Assembly (NCBI GenBank): GCA_025455225.1
Contig: JALOMY010000099.1
Location: 1-8,868, forward strand
Reading direction: 5' to 3'
From: Cyclobacteriaceae bacterium
GTDB taxonomy: Bacteria; Bacteroidota; Bacteroidia; Cytophagales; Cyclobacteriaceae
DNA length: 8,868 nt
Shown here one piece after another: positions 7,186 through 8,868 of the stretch (the stretch's first letter is position 1; every line of letters starts with the position of its first letter). Position numbers and translations under genes: made by a program. The notes beneath the pieces are model-generated. The model was given only the letters and a program-made list of their open reading frames with translations, ran no database searches and was not told the origin of the DNA.

Positions 7186-8091
7186 GTGGAACTGAAAAAG
7201 AAAAAGCTGATTGTGATTATGGGACCAACGGCTGTTGGTAAAACAGCGGTTTCCATTCAGTTGGCCAAACACTTCCATACGGAGATTATTTCAGCCGATT
7301 CCCGGCAGGTGTACCGGGAACTAACTCTTGGTACGGCTAAACCCACCGCTGAACAATTAAAGGAGATAAAACATCATTTGATTGATTCCCACTCCATTTC
7401 CGAAGAATATAATGCTGCCCAATTTGCCAAAGATGCTGAGGCGATTATACTCAGGCTGTTTGAGAGGCATGATTACGTACTGGTTTGCGGAGGGTCCGGA
7501 TTATACGTTCGGGCGTTGCTGGAAGGATTGGATGATATACCGGAAGTTCCAGAAGGAATTCGGAATGAAATTACCAATCAATATGAGACTAATGGGCTGG
7601 ATTGGTTACAGCAAGAAATGAAACGACTTGATCCTGAATATTTTCAAATGATCGATCAGCGTAACCCGGCCCGGTTGATGCGTGCGCTTGAGGTGGTAAA
7701 AGCAACAGGAAAATCCATTTTAGTGTTTCAGAAAAGACAAAAGCGTGAAAATCAGTACCGGGTAATAAAAATCGGACTGGATCTTGACCGCCAACTCTTG
7801 TATCAAAGCATTGACGATCGTATGGACCATATGATTCAGCAGGGTTTGTTCGAAGAAGCCCGCGCGCTTTATCCGTACCGGCAACACAATGCCTTGCAGA
7901 CGGTTGGATACCAGGAAATATTTGGTTACCTGGAAGGACATTATAATCGTGAGGAGGCCATCCGGTTATTAAAGCGCAACTCAAGGCGATATGCCAAGCG
8001 CCAGCTAACGTGGTTCAGGCGCGATACGGAAATCCGGTGGTTCAATCCGTCTGATCTGCAGGAAATGATTAAACTCATAAACGAATCGTGA
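7186..8091 (+). CDS. miaA: tRNA dimethylallyltransferase MiaA
   Basis: MiaA transfers a dimethylallyl group to N6 of A37 in tRNAs reading codons that begin with U, the first step towards ms2i6A, and so supports decoding accuracy. With the GTG at 7186 the protein has 301 residues, typical for the family. In order it shows the P-loop GPTAVGKT (13-20), DSRQVYREL from D38, KHHLIDS, GGSGLYVRALLEG, NPARLMRALEV, the ALQTVGYQE stretch, and the C-terminal RYAKRQLTWFRRD (268-280). No ATG lies before the first strand; the nearest in-frame one would remove KLIVIM. GTG 7186 is preferred over TTG 7171, which precedes a promoter-like box. It is divergent from the 90-aa gene with about 110 bp between starts. 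No clear terminator follows; a 108-bp gap separates it from the glycosyltransferase gene. Identification is secure, start codon moderately so. Confidence 0.95.
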   Translation: MELKKKKLIVIMGPTAVGKTAVSIQLAKHFHTEIISADSRQVYRELTLGTAKPTAEQLKEIKHHLIDSHSISEEYNAAQFAKDAEAIILRLFERHDYVLVCGGSGLYVRALLEGLDDIPEVPEGIRNEITNQYETNGLDWLQQEMKRLDPEYFQMIDQRNPARLMRALEVVKATGKSILVFQKRQKRENQYRVIKIGLDLDRQLLYQSIDDRMDHMIQQGLFEEARALYPYRQHNALQTVGYQEIFGYLEGHYNREEAIRLLKRNSRRYAKRQLTWFRRDTEIRWFNPSDLQEMIKLINES

Positions 8092-8199
8092 ATGCTAGTT
8101 CGGATTGTTTATTCCCGGTTGATGAGATCACATTATTCATTAATAGAGATGCTTACCATAATTAATGTAAATTAAAAGACGTTTTAACTTCTTATAAGA
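8092..8199. other. AT-rich intergenic region with two inverted repeats
   Basis: The gap between miaA and the glycosyltransferase gene. It holds CATTAAT (8138-8144) and its complement ATTAATG (8161-8167) separated by 16 bases, and TTAAAA-GACG-TTTTAA (8172-8187) just upstream of the next gene. Neither is GC-rich or followed by a T run, so neither is a convincing terminator. They could be operator half-sites or chance in AT-rich DNA. A near-match to TAnnTTTG, TAAGATTG, covers 8195-8202. Confidence 0.5.
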
Positions 8200-8868
8200 T
8201 TGACCAATCACCAAGCACATAATGAGAAGAAGGTCCTGATCATTACCTATTACTGGCCACCCAGCGGAGGAAGTGGCGTGCAGCGGTGGTTAAAGTTTGT
8301 TAAGTATCTTCCCCAATTCGGGTGGCAACCGTATGTGTATACGCCCGAGAATCCTTCCTTCGAAGTAAAAGACGAAACGTTGCTCAAAGATATTCCGATT
8401 GAAGCTGAAGTAATAAAGTTACCAATCTGGGAACCGTATTCTATGTTCAACAGATTGACTTTGCTGGCAGGAGGTAAGGAGAAATCTTCCAATCGCAACG
8501 AACCGGAAGTAAAACCTTCATCAGGTTTTCAACGCCTGGCCACCTGGGTTCGTGCTAACTTGTTTATTCCGGATCCGCGCATTTTCTGGATCAAACCTTC
8601 CGTTCGGTTTCTTCATGACTTCTTGAAGGAGCGCAAGATCATCACCATCATTACAACCGGTCCGCCTCACAGCATGCATCTTATTGGGTTGAAGCTTAAG
8701 AAAAAAAATCCTGACCTGAACTGGATTGCCGACTTTCGTGATCCCTGGACGGAGTGGGGTTTATGGGAAAAGTTTGGAACCGGAGCATGGGCTATGCGAA
8801 GACACAGGAAACTGGAACATAAAGTTCTGATCTCGGCTGATCATGTCGTTTCCGTAACACCTTTTTAT
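8200..8868 (+). CDS. GT4-like glycosyltransferase, N-terminal part (3' end outside window)
   Basis: GT-B fold glycosyltransferase of the GT4-like group, probably cytoplasmic or membrane-associated and acting in surface polysaccharide or glycolipid synthesis; donor and acceptor cannot be read. The frame stays open to the window end, giving 223 residues, about half of a typical 420-residue enzyme. It begins with strand beta-1 KVLIITYYWPP, then the glycine-rich SGGSGVQRW (22-30), KYLPQFGWQPYVYTPENP, TTGPPHSMHL around G154, and ADFRDPWTEWG (D178-W183 core). All fit the N-terminal acceptor domain. TTG 8200 is the only usual start codon between the upstream stop (8185-8187) and beta-1. It lies inside a promoter-like TAAGATTG box, so it is uncertain; an out-of-frame ATG sits at 8222. 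Family confident, start doubtful. Confidence 0.85.
   Translation, partial: MTNHQAHNEKKVLIITYYWPPSGGSGVQRWLKFVKYLPQFGWQPYVYTPENPSFEVKDETLLKDIPIEAEVIKLPIWEPYSMFNRLTLLAGGKEKSSNRNEPEVKPSSGFQRLATWVRANLFIPDPRIFWIKPSVRFLHDFLKERKIITIITTGPPHSMHLIGLKLKKKNPDLNWIADFRDPWTEWGLWEKFGTGAWAMRRHRKLEHKVLISADHVVSVTPFY

Noticed and set aside
7589..7984. 131-codon open frame on the minus strand inside miaA
   Set aside because: It lies fully antisense to conserved MiaA motifs, has no recognisable domain, and is a reading-frame shadow.
8119..8131. TTGAT-GAG-ATCAC as another FNR-type site downstream of miaA
   Set aside because: The spacer is three bases instead of four and the right half ends in C; there is no well-placed promoter next to it.
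8172..8187. TTAAAA-GACG-TTTTAA as a terminator of miaA
   Set aside because: The stem is only six A-T pairs with no T run after it; too weak for a rho-independent terminator.
8701..8708. Run of eight A as a programmed slippage site in the glycosyltransferase gene
   Set aside because: The frame continues normally through it as a Lys-rich stretch into conserved ADFRDPW, so no frameshift is needed.

Overview
This 8.9-kb window looks like an ordinary chromosomal segment of a Bacteroidota bacterium, perhaps a Cytophagales-type organism. The reasons are its moderate GC content, near-absence of Shine-Dalgarno sequences, promoter-like TAnnTTTG boxes, and protein variants that recall this phylum (an NFACT protein starting MHNNYYFLRKL, a GT4 enzyme starting near ITYYWPPSGGSGVQRW). 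I see no phage, insertion sequence, CRISPR array, tRNA or rRNA.

Layout. (1) 1-741, plus strand: 3' half of pyruvate kinase, ending at a strong bidirectional hairpin terminator (746-775) shared with the gene that converges on it. (2) 804-1628, minus strand: tandem-domain universal stress protein. It is divergent from (3) 1792-4452, plus strand: P2-type cation-transporting ATPase. The 163-bp region between them holds an FNR-like palindrome centred at 1719.5 and a perfect TAnnTTTG box at 1748-1755, spaced like a class II FNR/CRP-activated promoter. (4) A minus-strand cluster read from 7072 down to 4439: a 90-aa unrecognised protein, a PhnP-like metallo-beta-lactamase-fold hydrolase whose TTG start overlaps the preceding stop, and an RqcH/Rqc2-like NFACT protein whose 3' end overlaps the ATPase gene by 14 bp. 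(5) 7186-8091, plus strand: miaA (tRNA dimethylallyltransferase), divergent from the cluster and possibly leaderless with a GTG start. (6) 8200 to the window end, plus strand: 5' part of a GT4-like glycosyltransferase with no in-frame ATG.

Functionally the genes are mostly housekeeping: glycolysis, stress and ion homeostasis, ribosome-associated quality control and tRNA modification. The observations most worth checking are the candidate oxygen-responsive promoter between usp and the ATPase, loss of the canonical Ca2+ site I residues in the ATPase, changed residues at the tRNA-binding positions of the NFACT protein, and the clustering of non-ATG starts. I found no evidence for a wholly new multi-gene system; the 90-aa protein coupled to the PhnP-like hydrolase is the least explained element.
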